From positions 310,001-374,000 of the forward strand of contig NZ_JAGIAG010000002.1 of assembly GCF_017744955.1 (NCBI RefSeq): DNA of 64,000 nucleotides, written 5' to 3'. Below are positions 19,880 to 28,223 of this stretch, in pieces. Below the pieces are notes generated by a model, which saw nothing but the letters and a program-made list of their open reading frames with translations, was not told the origin of the DNA and ran no database searches. The stretch's first letter is position 1. Every line of letters starts with the position of its first letter. Source of the stretch: Dokdonella sp. (GTDB taxonomy: Bacteria > Pseudomonadota > Gammaproteobacteria > Xanthomonadales > Rhodanobacteraceae). The position numbers were made by a program, and so were the translations under genes.

Positions 19880-20536
19880 TCAATCTCGATCCGGCGCGCC
19901 GAGCGGAAACAGCGGCCGGTACGGCCGCGCTTCGTCGACGGCGCGCGCGAACGACGGCCGCGCGAGCAGGCGCCGGCGATACGCCTTGACGTTCGCGAAC
20001 GCATCGTCGATCGGATGCGTCCAGTCCGCGTAGAACAGGAACGGCGCGGCCGCGCAGTCGGCCAGGCTGAATGCCTCGCCGGACGCCCACGTGCGCCCTT
20101 CCATCCAGCGCTCCAGCCAGGCATAGGCGGTGTCGAGCATGCGCCGCGCCTCGGCCACGCCGTAGTCGTCGCGCGCGGCCTCCGGTCGAATGCGGTCGAA
20201 CACGACCTTCTGCTGCGGAGTCGAGACGTAGTTGTCGAAGACGCGGTCGAGCATGCGCACTTCGAGCGCCGCCTTCGGATCGGCGGGAACCAGCCGCATC
20301 GGCCCGGGATGATGCAGGTCGAGATACTCGATGATCGTGCTCGCCTCGAACACCGTGCGCCCGTCGTCGACCAGCACCGGAAAGCGCTTCATCGGCCACA
20401 GCGCCTCCAGCTCCTGCATCGTCCCGGCGTCGCCGAGCACGCGGTATTCGAACGGCGTGCCGTTCTCGTACAGGGCGACCAGCACCTTTTGGCAATAGGA
20501 CGAGAACGGGTGGGCGTAGAGCGTCAACGTCGACAT
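19880..20536 (-). CDS. Glutathione S-transferase family protein
   Basis: 218 aa. The N-terminal thioredoxin-like domain (LTLYAHPFSSYCQKVLVAL, then KRFPVLVDDG with the cis-Pro, and VFEASTIIEYLD with the Glu-Ser glutathione-binding pair) is followed by an all-alpha C-terminal domain (EVRMLDRVFDNYV, FSLADCAAAPFL). It is a cytoplasmic enzyme that conjugates or reduces electrophiles with glutathione; the exact substrate is unknown. ATG 20536 has GGAG 7 nt upstream. It is 118 bp downstream of the sigma factor gene on the same strand. Confidence 0.9.
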   Translation of the reverse strand: MSTLTLYAHPFSSYCQKVLVALYENGTPFEYRVLGDAGTMQELEALWPMKRFPVLVDDGRTVFEASTIIEYLDLHHPGPMRLVPADPKAALEVRMLDRVFDNYVSTPQQKVVFDRIRPEAARDDYGVAEARRMLDTAYAWLERWMEGRTWASGEAFSLADCAAAPFLFYADWTHPIDDAFANVKAYRRRLLARPSFARAVDEARPYRPLFPLGAPDRD

Positions 20537-20654
20537 CGTGGATCTCCAGTGCGGCGCCTCGGCGGGAGTGCGCGAGGCCGTCGTTCGTCTCCCCGACGAA
20601 CGGGCGTGTGCCGAATCGACAACGCGATCCGAAATAGGCTCTTCGTCGGCGACG

Positions 20655-21929
20655 CTAGCCGCCGCCGGTCGGCCCGTGCGCGCAGGCGTCCTGCCGGCCG
20701 CGCAGGAAGCGCCGCACCGCCTCGTCGCTCTCCAGGCCGATCGCGATCGCGTAGGCCGCCTGCGCTTCGTGCGCGCGGCCGGCGCGCGCGAGCAGGTCCG
20801 CACGCGTCGCCCAGTACGGCTGATATTCGCCGAGACGGGCGTCCGCGGCGAGGTCGGGCAGCTCGGCCAGCGCCGCCTCGGCACCGCGCAGCTCGGCGAT
20901 CGCCAGTGCGCGATTGATCGCGACGACCGGGGAGTCGGTCAGCGTCGCCAGCGCGTCGTAGAGCTGCAGCGCGGCGGTCCAGTTCACGCCCGCGCCGCAG
21001 CGGCGTTCGGCGTGCACCGACTGCAGCGCGGCTTCGAGCTGATAGCGGCCGATCCGGCCTTGCCGGCACGCGCGGCGCAGCAGGGCCTCGGCTTCGTCGA
21101 TCATCGCCGCGTCCCAGCGCGCGGTGTCCTGCTCGGTCAGCGGCACGTAGTCGCCGTCCACATTGCGCCGCGCGCACCGGCGCGCGTGCGCGTGCAGCAG
21201 GCAGGCGAGCAGGCCGAGCGCTTCCGGCTCGCGCGGCAGCAGCCCGGCGGCGAGGCGTGCCAGGAACAGCGCTTCCTCGGTCAGGTCGCTGCGGCCCGTA
21301 TCGGCACCGCCGGGGTCGGACCAGCCGTCGGTGAACGCGGCGTAGATCGCCTCGAGCACGCCGCTCAGGCGCGTGCCGAGTTCCTCGCGCTCCGGCACGC
21401 GCAGCGGAATGCCGGCCTGGCGGATCTTGTCCTTCGCGCGCACCAGGCGCTTGCTCATCGCCGCCGGCGAGGTCAGGAACGCGGAGGCGATGCGCTTCGC
21501 GTCGAGTCCGAGCACGGTCTGCAGCATCAGCGGAGCGTGAACGCCGGCGTCGATCGCCGGATGCGTACAGGCGAACATCAAGGCCAGGCGCTGGTCCGGA
21601 ATCGCCGCGTCGTCGTCGGCGGCGTCGACCTCGTCGGCGATCCATTGCCAGTGTTCCAGCGCGGCCTCGCCGCTGCGCTGACGGCGCGCGCCGTCGATCA
21701 GCTTGCGCCGCGCGACGGTCAGCAGCCAGGCTTCCGGATTCGCCGGACAGCCGCGCGGCCATTCGGCCAGCGCAGCGGCGAACGCGTCGGCCAGCGCGTC
21801 CTCGGCCGCGGCGAGGTCGCGCGAACGCGCGGCGAGGAAGGCCACCAGCTTGCCGTAGCTGCGTCGCGCGACGAGTTCCGTCGCGCGGCGTGCCGTGGCT
21901 TTCGCATCGAGCTGGCAGGCGTCGTCCAT
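20655..21929 (-). CDS. ECF42-like RNA polymerase sigma factor with C-terminal TPR-like extension
   Basis: 424 aa, twice the usual ECF length. The sigma2 region (about residues 15-90) includes YGKLVAFLAARSRDLAAAEDALADAF and PEAWLLTVARRKLIDGARR. The sigma4 region (about 110-190) has LMLQTVLGLDAKRIASAFL and a recognition helix near AAMSKRLVRAKDKIR. The remainder is the DUF6596-like helical extension with TPR-like repeats. This architecture is the ECF42 group, usually encoded next to YCII (DGPF) proteins, as here (26 bp after the YCII gene). It lacks a classical anti-sigma gene; the extension is thought to control activity. Confidence 0.9.
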   Translation of the reverse strand: MDDACQLDAKATARRATELVARRSYGKLVAFLAARSRDLAAAEDALADAFAAALAEWPRGCPANPEAWLLTVARRKLIDGARRQRSGEAALEHWQWIADEVDAADDDAAIPDQRLALMFACTHPAIDAGVHAPLMLQTVLGLDAKRIASAFLTSPAAMSKRLVRAKDKIRQAGIPLRVPEREELGTRLSGVLEAIYAAFTDGWSDPGGADTGRSDLTEEALFLARLAAGLLPREPEALGLLACLLHAHARRCARRNVDGDYVPLTEQDTARWDAAMIDEAEALLRRACRQGRIGRYQLEAALQSVHAERRCGAGVNWTAALQLYDALATLTDSPVVAINRALAIAELRGAEAALAELPDLAADARLGEYQPYWATRADLLARAGRAHEAQAAYAIAIGLESDEAVRRFLRGRQDACAHGPTGGG

Positions 21930-21955
21930 GACGGGCACTTGTAGCACGCGCCCGG

Positions 21956-22306
21956 TCAGTCCATCGGCCAGATCGGACGCACTTCGATGATGCCGTGATA
22001 GGCGCCGGGACAGCGCGCGGCCCAGGCGATCGCGGCGTCGAGATCGGCCGCCTCGATCAGGTAGTAGCCGCCGAGCTGCTCCTTCGAATCCGCGTACGGA
22101 CCGTCGAGCACCTGCGGCTTGCCGTCGGCGACGCTGACGCGCGTGGCGGTGTCCGTCGGCCGCAGGCGGTTGCCGCCGACCAGCGCGCCGGCCTGCGCCA
22201 GCGCCTCGGTGTACGCGCCGTACGCCGCGGCGCCTTCTTCCTGGTCCTTTTCGCTCAGGTTTTCCCAGGCCTTCTCGTTCGAGTAGAGCAGCAGCAGGTA
22301 TTGCAT
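21956..22306 (-). CDS. YCII/DGPF-domain protein
   Basis: 116 aa, single YCII-like ferredoxin-fold domain. MQYLLLLYSNEKAWENL opens the first strand. VLDGPYADSKEQLGGYYLIEA is the DGPF signature and PGAYHGIIEVRPIWPMD closes the fold. These proteins accompany ECF42 sigma factors and have no proven enzymatic role in that setting. It starts at ATG 22306 with AAGGA upstream and is the first gene of a two-gene operon with the sigma factor. Confidence 0.9.
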   Translation of the reverse strand: MQYLLLLYSNEKAWENLSEKDQEEGAAAYGAYTEALAQAGALVGGNRLRPTDTATRVSVADGKPQVLDGPYADSKEQLGGYYLIEAADLDAAIAWAARCPGAYHGIIEVRPIWPMD

Positions 22307-22485
22307 GGTCTTCGTCCTTTTCGTCGACGGCGAGAATGCCGTCCACACGATGACGTTCGGGCGGCGGCGGTTTGGACATGCTCGTCTCGGCAAATTCGGC
22401 AACCCGCCGCGGCGACCGGTGTGCGAGGATCGGACGGGGCAGGGCGGACGACGTCCTGGAGATCCGATGATCGGGAGGTAGTGGG

Positions 22486-22971
22486 ATGACGATTCGATAC
22501 GACACGGCAGCGCCGATTGCCTGGCCGGAGATCGTGCTGGGAGGACTGCTGATCGCGCTCGGCGACGCCGCGTTCGCGACCACGTACTGGTTTTCGTGGG
22601 ACGCCGCCGGCGTGACGCGCATGTTCCAGTCGATCGCGGTCGGCGTGCTCGGCAAGGACAGTTTCGACGGCGGCGCCGGCGCGGCCGCGCTGGGCGCCGG
22701 GCTGCATCTGGTGATGGCGACGATGTTCGTGGCCGCGTACGCGCTGGTCGCGCGCCGCAAGCCGGCGCTGCTGGACAAGCCGCTCGTCTACGGCATCCCG
22801 TACGGCGTGCTGATGTACGTGATCATGAATTTCATCGTGATGCCGCTGTCGCGCGTCGGCCGCGCGCCTTCGCTGGAGCATCCGGAGCGGCTCTTTCCGG
22901 TGGTCCTCGCGCACCTGGTGTTCGGCGTGCTCTGCGTGCTGTTCGCGCGGCGCGCGTTGCGCAGGCGCTGA
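22486..22971 (+). CDS. Small four-helix membrane protein of unknown function
   Basis: 161 aa with four hydrophobic helices: IVLGGLLIALGDAAFATTYW, ALGAGLHLVMATMFVAAYAL, YGIPYGVLMYVIMNFIVMPL and VLAHLVFGVLCVLFARRAL. A conserved-looking DSFDGG loop follows helix 1. It looks like a common uncharacterised inner-membrane family. GGGAGG is 7 nt before ATG 22486. It is divergent from the YCII-sigma operon (178 bp apart), and the next gene starts 15 bp after its stop. Confidence 0.7.
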   Translation: MTIRYDTAAPIAWPEIVLGGLLIALGDAAFATTYWFSWDAAGVTRMFQSIAVGVLGKDSFDGGAGAAALGAGLHLVMATMFVAAYALVARRKPALLDKPLVYGIPYGVLMYVIMNFIVMPLSRVGRAPSLEHPERLFPVVLAHLVFGVLCVLFARRALRRR

Positions 22972-22985
22972 TCCGGGCGGCGTCC

Positions 22986-23810
22986 GTGCGCGGCGTGCTG
23001 CGCCTCGTGCTCGCCCTGGCCGCCGCCGTCGCGGCGCCGGGGGCCTGCGCGGGCGGCGGGCGCGACACGCTGAGCGTCGTCACGCTCAATCTCTGGCACG
23101 ACAAGGCCGACTGGCCCAAGCGGCAGGCGCTGATCGCCGAGACGCTGAAGAAACGGCGGCCCGACGTGATCGCCCTGCAGGAAGTGCTGCAGCACGAGAC
23201 CCTGCCGAACCAGGCGCAGACGCTGGCCGCGGCACTCGGCTATCGCTGCGTCTTCGTCTCCACCGACCCACCCGAGCGCCAGCGCCGCTACGGCAACGCG
23301 GTGCTGACGCGGCATCCGATCCTGCGCGAGGAATGGAAGGCGCTGCGGCCGCTCGGCGACTACCGCACCGCGCTGCATCTGCGTCTGGGCGTCGGCGCGC
23401 GCAGCCTCGACGTCTATGCCACGCACTTGGCCTACGAGGCCGAGGCCGGCGCGGTGCGCCGCGAGCAGGTCGAGGATCTGCTGGCCTGGCGCGACGCGAC
23501 GGCGCAGGGCGACGCCTCGATCGTCGTCGGGGACTTCAACGCGCCCGCCGACGCGCCGGAATTCGCGCCCTTGGCCGCGCGTTACCGCGACGCCTACGAC
23601 ACGCGCCATCCGGACGCCGCGCAGGACTCGCGCGAGCACAGCACGCTGAACCTGGCGTACTACGCGCCGCTGCGCATCGACCACGTGATGTTCGATCCGC
23701 ACCGGCTGACCGTCGTCGAGGCGCGGCGCCTGTTCGACCGGGCGGATCGGAACGGCACCTGGGCTTCGGACCATTACGGGGTGTTCGCCGCGCTGCGATG
23801 GCTTGATTGA
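22986..23810 (+). CDS. Exported endonuclease/exonuclease/phosphatase-family protein
   Basis: 274 aa from GTG 22986. The hydrophobic signal is LRLVLALAAAVAAPGACAG. The EEP fold follows: VVTLNLWHDK, DVIALQEV (catalytic Glu), YATHLAYEAEAGAVRREQ, VVGDFNAPADAPE (GDFN), and RIDHVMFD...WASDHYGVFAAL (the terminal SDH motif). All metal and catalytic motifs are intact. It could hydrolyse nucleic acid or a phosphodiester/phospholipid outside the cytoplasm. The start is uncertain, since several GTG codons are close together. Confidence 0.85.
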   Translation: MRGVLRLVLALAAAVAAPGACAGGGRDTLSVVTLNLWHDKADWPKRQALIAETLKKRRPDVIALQEVLQHETLPNQAQTLAAALGYRCVFVSTDPPERQRRYGNAVLTRHPILREEWKALRPLGDYRTALHLRLGVGARSLDVYATHLAYEAEAGAVRREQVEDLLAWRDATAQGDASIVVGDFNAPADAPEFAPLAARYRDAYDTRHPDAAQDSREHSTLNLAYYAPLRIDHVMFDPHRLTVVEARRLFDRADRNGTWASDHYGVFAALRWLD

Positions 23811-23895
23811 GTCGGCCGGCATCCCTACCTCGAAAGGAGCGAAGCACGCCGCCCGCGGGCGCATGCTTCGCCTCGTTCAGGCACAGGAGACAGCG

Positions 23896-24162
23896 ATGGC
23901 CACCGGCTGGGCCGGCGACGGCGCCGTACAGGACCAGATCGACGCGACCGTGAAGGATGCGATCCAGCGCGCGCGCGACCGCATGCCGCAAGGCGCCGGT
24001 CGCAGCCATTGCGAGGAGTGCGAGGCGCCGATTCCCGAGGCACGGCGCAAGGCCGTCCCCGGCGTGCGCCTGTGCATCGCCTGCCAGGACGCGCAGGACC
24101 GCGAGCAGGCCGCGTTCAGCGGCTACAACCGCCGCGGCAGCAAGGACAGCCAGCTGCGCTGA
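23896..24162 (+). CDS. DksA/TraR-type C4 zinc-finger protein (YbiI-like)
   Basis: 88 aa. The zinc finger is C-EE-C in HCEECEAPIPEARRKAVPG followed by CIACQ; spacing between the two CxxC pairs is as in DksA/TraR. The coiled-coil of full DksA is reduced to a short helix (DQIDATVKDAIQRARDRM), as in the E. coli YbiI type. It may bind RNA polymerase or be a minor stress protein. AGGAGA lies 5 nt before ATG 23896. It ends 3 bp before the convergent VOC gene. Confidence 0.88.
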   Translation: MATGWAGDGAVQDQIDATVKDAIQRARDRMPQGAGRSHCEECEAPIPEARRKAVPGVRLCIACQDAQDREQAAFSGYNRRGSKDSQLR

Positions 24163-24165
24163 ACG

Positions 24166-24663
24166 CTATCCGGCCGCGCGCAGCGCGGCCGCGACGTCGA
24201 TCTTCTTCATCTGCAGCACCGCCGCCATCGCGCGGCTGGCCCTGCCCGCATCCTCGCCGCTGAGAATGTCGATGATTTCGGTCGAGACGACCTGCCAGGA
24301 CAGCCCGTAGCGGTCCTTCAGCCAGCCGCATTGCTGCGCCCGCGGATCGCCGCCCTCGCTCAGGGCATCCCAGTAGCGGTCGATCTCGGCCTGGCTGCGG
24401 CAATTGACGACCAGCGAGATCGATTCGTTGAAGGTGAAATGCGGCCCGCCGTTGATGGCCGTGAACGCGAGTCCGTCGAGTTCGAACGCGACGGTCATCA
24501 CCGATCCTTTCGGCTGCCCCGAAGCGGCGGCGCTTTCGGCGTCGTAACGCACGGTCTTCACGATGCGCGAGTTCTCGAAGATCGAGACGTAGTGGCGGGC
24601 GGCCTCCTCGGCCTGCTGATCGAACCAGAGGAACGGGCTGATGCGCTGGAATCGGGCGGACAT
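24166..24663 (-). CDS. VOC-family protein (PhnB-like)
   Basis: 165 aa, two beta-alpha-beta-beta-beta modules. FLWFDQQAEEAARHYVSIFENS opens the first. GLAFTAINGGPHFTFNESISLVV, DALSEGGDPRAQQCGWLKDRYGLSWQVV and a C-terminal helix AAVLQMKKIDVAAAL match the PhnB-like group often annotated as 3-demethylubiquinone methyltransferase-like, although such proteins are not methyltransferases. No enzymatic role can be assigned. ATG 24663 is preceded by AAGGAG. Confidence 0.88.
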   Translation of the reverse strand: MSARFQRISPFLWFDQQAEEAARHYVSIFENSRIVKTVRYDAESAAASGQPKGSVMTVAFELDGLAFTAINGGPHFTFNESISLVVNCRSQAEIDRYWDALSEGGDPRAQQCGWLKDRYGLSWQVVSTEIIDILSGEDAGRASRAMAAVLQMKKIDVAAALRAAG

Positions 24664-24801
24664 GGCGATGCTCCTTCTTGCGACGGTTTGCGGAACCGCT
24701 GACGCGGGCCTTTCCATCGACGACGAACGGGCGCGATCCGATTCGACAAAGCCGGGTCGGTGATCGCATAGTAGGCGTTTGGCAACTTCAGAATTGCGCC
24801 G

Positions 24802-25065
24802 ATGACCGACACCTTTCCCGATCGACTCAGCGTCGACCCCAAGAGCCCGTACCACGACGCCGACCTGCTCGCGCGCGGCATCGGCATCCGCTTCAACGGG
24901 CAGGAGAAGACCAACGTCGAGGAATACTGCATCAGCGAGGGCTGGATCCGCGTCGTCGCCGGGCGCGCGCTCGACCGCCGCGGCAATCCGATCACGCTGA
25001 AGCTGAAAGGCGAAGTGGTGCCATTTTTCCAGGATTCCGCCGCGCACGACTCCGCCGGGACTTGA
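24802..25065 (+). CDS. DUF3297-family protein
   Basis: 87 aa soluble protein: PDRLSVDPKSPYHDADLLAR, GIGIRFNGQEKTNVEEYCISEGWIRV, then NPITLKLKGEVVPFF. This is the DUF3297 (glutathione-peroxidase-neighbour) pattern of short conserved proteins; function is unknown. ATG 24802 starts it. It is divergent from the VOC gene (138 bp apart) and upstream of the second YCII gene. Confidence 0.85.
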   Translation: MTDTFPDRLSVDPKSPYHDADLLARGIGIRFNGQEKTNVEEYCISEGWIRVVAGRALDRRGNPITLKLKGEVVPFFQDSAAHDSAGT

Positions 25066-25100
25066 GTCGCGACGGCGAGCGCCGGCGACGGGAGCGAACG

Positions 25101-25493
25101 ATGAAATTCCTCGTGATGATCTACAACGACGCGTCGCTGCTGAACGCGCTGCCGGCCGGCGAGTTCGACACCACCATGCGCGGCTGCTTCGAGCACGCCG
25201 ACGAACTGCGCCAGGCCGGCCATCTGCTCGATTCGCAGCAGCTCGAACCGCCCGCGACCGCCAAGACGCTGCGCGTGCGCAGTGGCCGCGCGACGATCGT
25301 CGACGGCCCGTTCGCCGAGACCAAGGAAATCCTCGGCGGCTTCAATCTCATCGAGGCGGCCGACATGGACGAGGCGCTGCGCATCGCCGCCGAGTTCCCC
25401 TGGGCCGCGACCGGCTGCATCGAAGTGCGGCCGGTGGTGGACATGGACGCCGTGCGCCGCCGCGTCGGCGCGCCCGTGCCGACCGCCGCTTGA
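25101..25493 (+). CDS. Second YCII/DGPF-domain protein
   Basis: 130 aa. It has MKFLVMIYNDASLLNAL, the signature IVDGPFAETKEILGGFNLIEA and a final CIEVRPVVDMD segment, so it is clearly a paralogue of the YCII protein at 21956-22306. It has a longer C-terminal tail. It is not adjacent to a sigma factor. GGGAG lies upstream of ATG 25101. Substrate and function are unknown. Confidence 0.9.
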   Translation: MKFLVMIYNDASLLNALPAGEFDTTMRGCFEHADELRQAGHLLDSQQLEPPATAKTLRVRSGRATIVDGPFAETKEILGGFNLIEAADMDEALRIAAEFPWAATGCIEVRPVVDMDAVRRRVGAPVPTAA

Positions 25494-25539
25494 GCGCCGT
25501 TCCCACCGGCGCGGGCCGGGGCGGGCGGAGCGTCCGAAC

Positions 25540-26145
25540 ATGAGCGATTCGCCATCCGGCCGGACGCCGGCGCAGCCGTCGCTGGCCGGCTTCGCGCCGG
25601 CCGCGCCGACCGATCGATTGTTCCTGGCCGTCTATCCGGATGCGGCGGCCGCCGAGCGCATCGCCGCGCTGGCGCAGACGCTGCGCGAGCGTCACGGCCT
25701 GCGCGGCCGGCCGCTGGCGGCCGAACGCCTGCACGTGACCTTGCATCACCTCGGCGACTACGTCGACGTGCCGGGCGACGTGGTGCGCATGGCCGGCGCG
25801 GCGGCCGAACGCGTCGAGGCGTCGCCGTTCGAGGTCGGCTTCGATCGTGCCGAGAGCTTCGCGGCGCGTTCCGGCAAGAAGCCCTTCGTGCTGCTCGGCG
25901 AGCACGGTATCGCGCACTTGGCCGAGTTGCAGCGCGCACTCGGCGAAGCGCTGCGGGCGAGCGGACTGGCGCGCTGGGTCGCGCCACGATTCACGCCGCA
26001 CGTGACGCTGCTCTACGACGACGCGGCGATCGCCGCCCAGCCGGTCGAGCCGGTGCGCTGGCGCGTGGAGGAATTCGTGCTCGTGCACAGCCTGCTCGGG
26101 CGCAGCCAGCACACTCCGCTCGCGCGCTGGCGTCTGCGCGGTTAG
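25540..26145 (+). CDS. thpR: RNA 2',3'-cyclic phosphodiesterase (2H family)
   Basis: 201 aa. The two HxT motifs of the 2H phosphoesterase superfamily are at H65-V-T67 (LHVTLHHL) and H154-V-T156 (PHVTLLYD). The first strand is RLFLAVYPDAAAAERI. It hydrolyses 2',3'-cyclic phosphate RNA ends; homologues were once called 2'-5' RNA ligase (LigT). It has an unusual disordered extension of about 23 residues at the N-terminus. It is convergent with the next gene. Confidence 0.9.
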   Translation: MSDSPSGRTPAQPSLAGFAPAAPTDRLFLAVYPDAAAAERIAALAQTLRERHGLRGRPLAAERLHVTLHHLGDYVDVPGDVVRMAGAAAERVEASPFEVGFDRAESFAARSGKKPFVLLGEHGIAHLAELQRALGEALRASGLARWVAPRFTPHVTLLYDDAAIAAQPVEPVRWRVEEFVLVHSLLGRSQHTPLARWRLRG

Positions 26146-26172
26146 CTTCGACCGACGCTTCGTCGCAGCGGG

Positions 26173-26619
26173 CTAGCCGCTGGTCTTGCGCGAAACGACG
26201 TCGAAGCCGCCGCCGGGCCACTGCCAGCGGCCGGTGATGGTCCTGCCGTCCTCGCTCAGCCGGCCCTTGAAGAAATTGTCCGAGCCCTTGTCGCCGAACC
26301 ACGTCCAGTACGTTCCGTCGTCGTCGAGCTGGTAGGTGTAGGCGAAATTGCTGCCGTCGTCGGCCATGAGGTGCGAGCGCAGGCTCCGCGTGTCCTCGTC
26401 CCAGGTCACGTACTCGATGCCCGAGAGCGTGCGCCCGCTCGGCGTGACGGTGTCGAACTCCTGCATCAGATAGTGGCCGCCGAGCGCCATGCGGTACGTC
26501 GAGGTGCCCGCGACCGCTCCCTCGTTTCGCCACGTGCCGATCAGGTGTCGCAGCCGCTTCATCGCGGGATGGGGCGTCAGGGGGAGTTCGGCTACGCGAT
26601 GATTGTTGTGGTCTGCCAT
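26173..26619 (-). CDS. DUF1579-like / lipocalin-like small protein
   Basis: 148 aa, predominantly beta. HLIGTWRNEGAVAG opens, then STYRMALGGHYLMQEFD, GIEYVTWDEDTRSLRSHLMADDG, YTYQLDDDGTYWTWFGDKG and RTITGRWQWPGGGFD, a repetitive strand pattern like the DUF1579 beta-barrel group. No signal peptide. No catalytic motif recognised. The assignment is by pattern and only moderately sure. Confidence 0.65.
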   Translation of the reverse strand: MADHNNHRVAELPLTPHPAMKRLRHLIGTWRNEGAVAGTSTYRMALGGHYLMQEFDTVTPSGRTLSGIEYVTWDEDTRSLRSHLMADDGSNFAYTYQLDDDGTYWTWFGDKGSDNFFKGRLSEDGRTITGRWQWPGGGFDVVSRKTSG

Positions 26620-26849
26620 GGGGCCTCCATTGAAAGGTCGTCGGGATGATCGGTTTCGCGCCGTCGCACGGCCCGTCCATCCGGACGACGTACCACGACG
26701 GCGAAAATCGACAACTCCGGCTCGCCAGGTCGTTCGCTCGTTTTCGACTGTCCGGGCGAGAGCGCTACCATTCTCCGTGCGTGTCGATTTCGCCGACGCT
26801 CGTTCGTCGCGAAGAGGAAAGCGGCGCTCCGCCGCGACCAGGAGGCATC

Positions 26850-27437
26850 ATGTCCCGCATCGTTCCGATCCGTCTGCTGTCCGCGCTGTTCGCATCCCTC
26901 GCCGCCGTTGCCGCCACCGCCGCGCCGGCCACTTACACGCTCGATCCGGACCATACCTATCCGAGCTTCGAGGCCGACCACATGGGCATTTCGCTCTGGC
27001 GCGGCAAGCTCGACAAGAGCACGGGCAAGGTCGTGCTCGACCGCGAGGCCGGCACCGGCACGCTCGAGGTCTCGCTCGATCCGGCCAGCATCGACTTCGG
27101 CCAGCAGGCCTTGAACAAATGGGCGCGCGGCAAGGAGTTCTTCGATATCGCCAAGCATCCGAAGGCGAGCTACAAGGGCACGTTCGAGCGCTTCGTCGAC
27201 GGCGCGCCGACCCGCGTGGCCGGCGAACTCACGCTGCACGGCGTCACCAAGCCGGTCGAGCTGCGCATCGAGCGCTTCAAGTGCATTCAGCATCCGATGC
27301 TCAAGCGCGAATACTGCGGCGCGGACGCGTACGGTTCGTTCGATCGCTCCGCGTTCGGTCTCGATGCGGGCAAGGACTACGGCTTCGACATGAACGTCGC
27401 GTTGCGCATTCAGGTCGAGGCGGTGCGCGACAAGTGA
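26850..27437 (+). CDS. YceI-family lipid-binding periplasmic protein
   Basis: 195 aa. The signal peptide ends near AATAAPA. YTLDPDHTYPSFEADHMGIS, KVVLDREAGTGTLEVSLDPASIDFG, ELTLHGVTKPVELRIERFKC and YGSFDRSAFGL are the YceI signatures, an extended lipocalin-like barrel that binds polyisoprenoids such as ubiquinone. Its role in the cell is unclear. GGAGG is 5 nt before ATG 26850. A decayed reading frame follows. Confidence 0.92.
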   Translation: MSRIVPIRLLSALFASLAAVAATAAPATYTLDPDHTYPSFEADHMGISLWRGKLDKSTGKVVLDREAGTGTLEVSLDPASIDFGQQALNKWARGKEFFDIAKHPKASYKGTFERFVDGAPTRVAGELTLHGVTKPVELRIERFKCIQHPMLKREYCGADAYGSFDRSAFGLDAGKDYGFDMNVALRIQVEAVRDK

Positions 27438-27522
27438 GGTTTCTCCGTGCTCGCGCACCGGCGTGGTGGTGCACGGGCGTTGCCGGTCGCGATGGAGACG
27501 CGCCTGGCCGAGCCGCAGTGCG

Positions 27523-27648
27523 GTGCGCGACCTCGAAATCCTCGATGGCGGCCGTCACGTGCTGCACCTCGCCAGCGGCGCGCGCGTCGCGGCCGGGCGC
27601 GCCTATCGCGCGCGGCTGCGTGCGGCGTTGAGACTCGATGCGCGCTGA
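27523..27648 (+). pseudogene. Possible remnant of a LytTR DNA-binding domain
   Basis: The segment VRDLEILDGGRHVLHLASGA plus RAYRARLRAALRL in one frame resembles the end of a LytTR response-regulator domain. It has coherent high GC3 codon use and a stop at 27646-27648. The upstream part (27438-27522) carries FLR- and HR-like pieces in other frames, suggesting frameshift decay. There is no plausible start or ribosome-binding site. It could instead be chance coding-like sequence. Confidence 0.4.
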
Positions 27649-27677
27649 AACCGGCGCCGCCGCGCTAGGATGTGCGC

Positions 27678-28043
27678 ATGCCGAGCCTGCTTCTGAATCT
27701 GCGCCACGTGCCCGACGACGAGGCGGACGAAGTGCGCGCGCTGCTGGACGCGCATCGCATCGAGTTCTACGAGACGCCGCCGAGCCGCTGGGGCATTTCC
27801 GCCGGCGCGATCTGGATCACCGACGAGGACGTCGCGCCGGAAGCCAAGCGCCTGTTCGCCGACTACCAGGCCAAGCGCCAGGCGCAGGCGCAGGCCGACT
27901 ACGCCACCGCGCGCCGTGAAGGCACCGCGCCGACGTGGTGGACGATGCTGCGCCACGAACCGCTGCGCGTGCTGATGGCCGTGCTGGTCGCGGCGCTGGT
28001 GCTCGGGTTGCTGGTGCTGCCGGTGTTGCTGATGTCGCGCTGA
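27678..28043 (+). CDS. DUF6164-like protein with C-terminal membrane anchor
   Basis: 121 aa. MPSLLLNLRHVPDDEADEVR, then LLDAHRIEFYETPPSRWGIS and ITDEDVAPEAKRLFADYQ, a soluble domain with a signal-transduction-like DUF2007 flavour. A single C-terminal transmembrane helix (VLMAVLVAALVLGLLVLPVLLM) follows. AGGA sits 7 nt before ATG 27678; GTG 27672 is an alternative. I recall this family as confined to Xanthomonad-type genomes. Function is unknown. Confidence 0.7.
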   Translation: MPSLLLNLRHVPDDEADEVRALLDAHRIEFYETPPSRWGISAGAIWITDEDVAPEAKRLFADYQAKRQAQAQADYATARREGTAPTWWTMLRHEPLRVLMAVLVAALVLGLLVLPVLLMSR

Positions 28044-28050
28044 GAAGAGC

Positions 28051-28150
28051 GGTTCTCTCGCAGAGGCGCAGAGGAAGAGCTTTTCTCAGGTAGATCGCTT
28101 TCTCTGTTTCTTTCTCTGCGCCTCTGCGTCTCTGCGAGAAAAGCTTCTTC
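28051..28150. repeat. Dispersed palindromic element, CTCGCAGAG family, copy 1
   Basis: Left arm CTCGCAGAGGCGCAGAG and right arm CTCTGCGCCTCTGCGTC plus TCTGCGAG are imperfect inverted repeats around a T-rich centre. The same family recurs at 36410-36514 and 54131-54423. It occupies the gap between two convergent genes (DUF6164 and a methyltransferase), as does copy 2, so it may act as a bidirectional terminator. Confidence 0.8.
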
Positions 28151-28223
28151 CGCAGGTTCCACCAAGATCATCCATGGGCACGCGCGCTCGCATGCATGAC
28201 GCCGGCGGCGGGCGCGGGCTGCT

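Noticed and set aside
24166..24663. 3-demethylubiquinone-9 3-methyltransferase
   Set aside because: The protein lacks any SAM-binding motif. The VOC fold makes the old annotation misleading.
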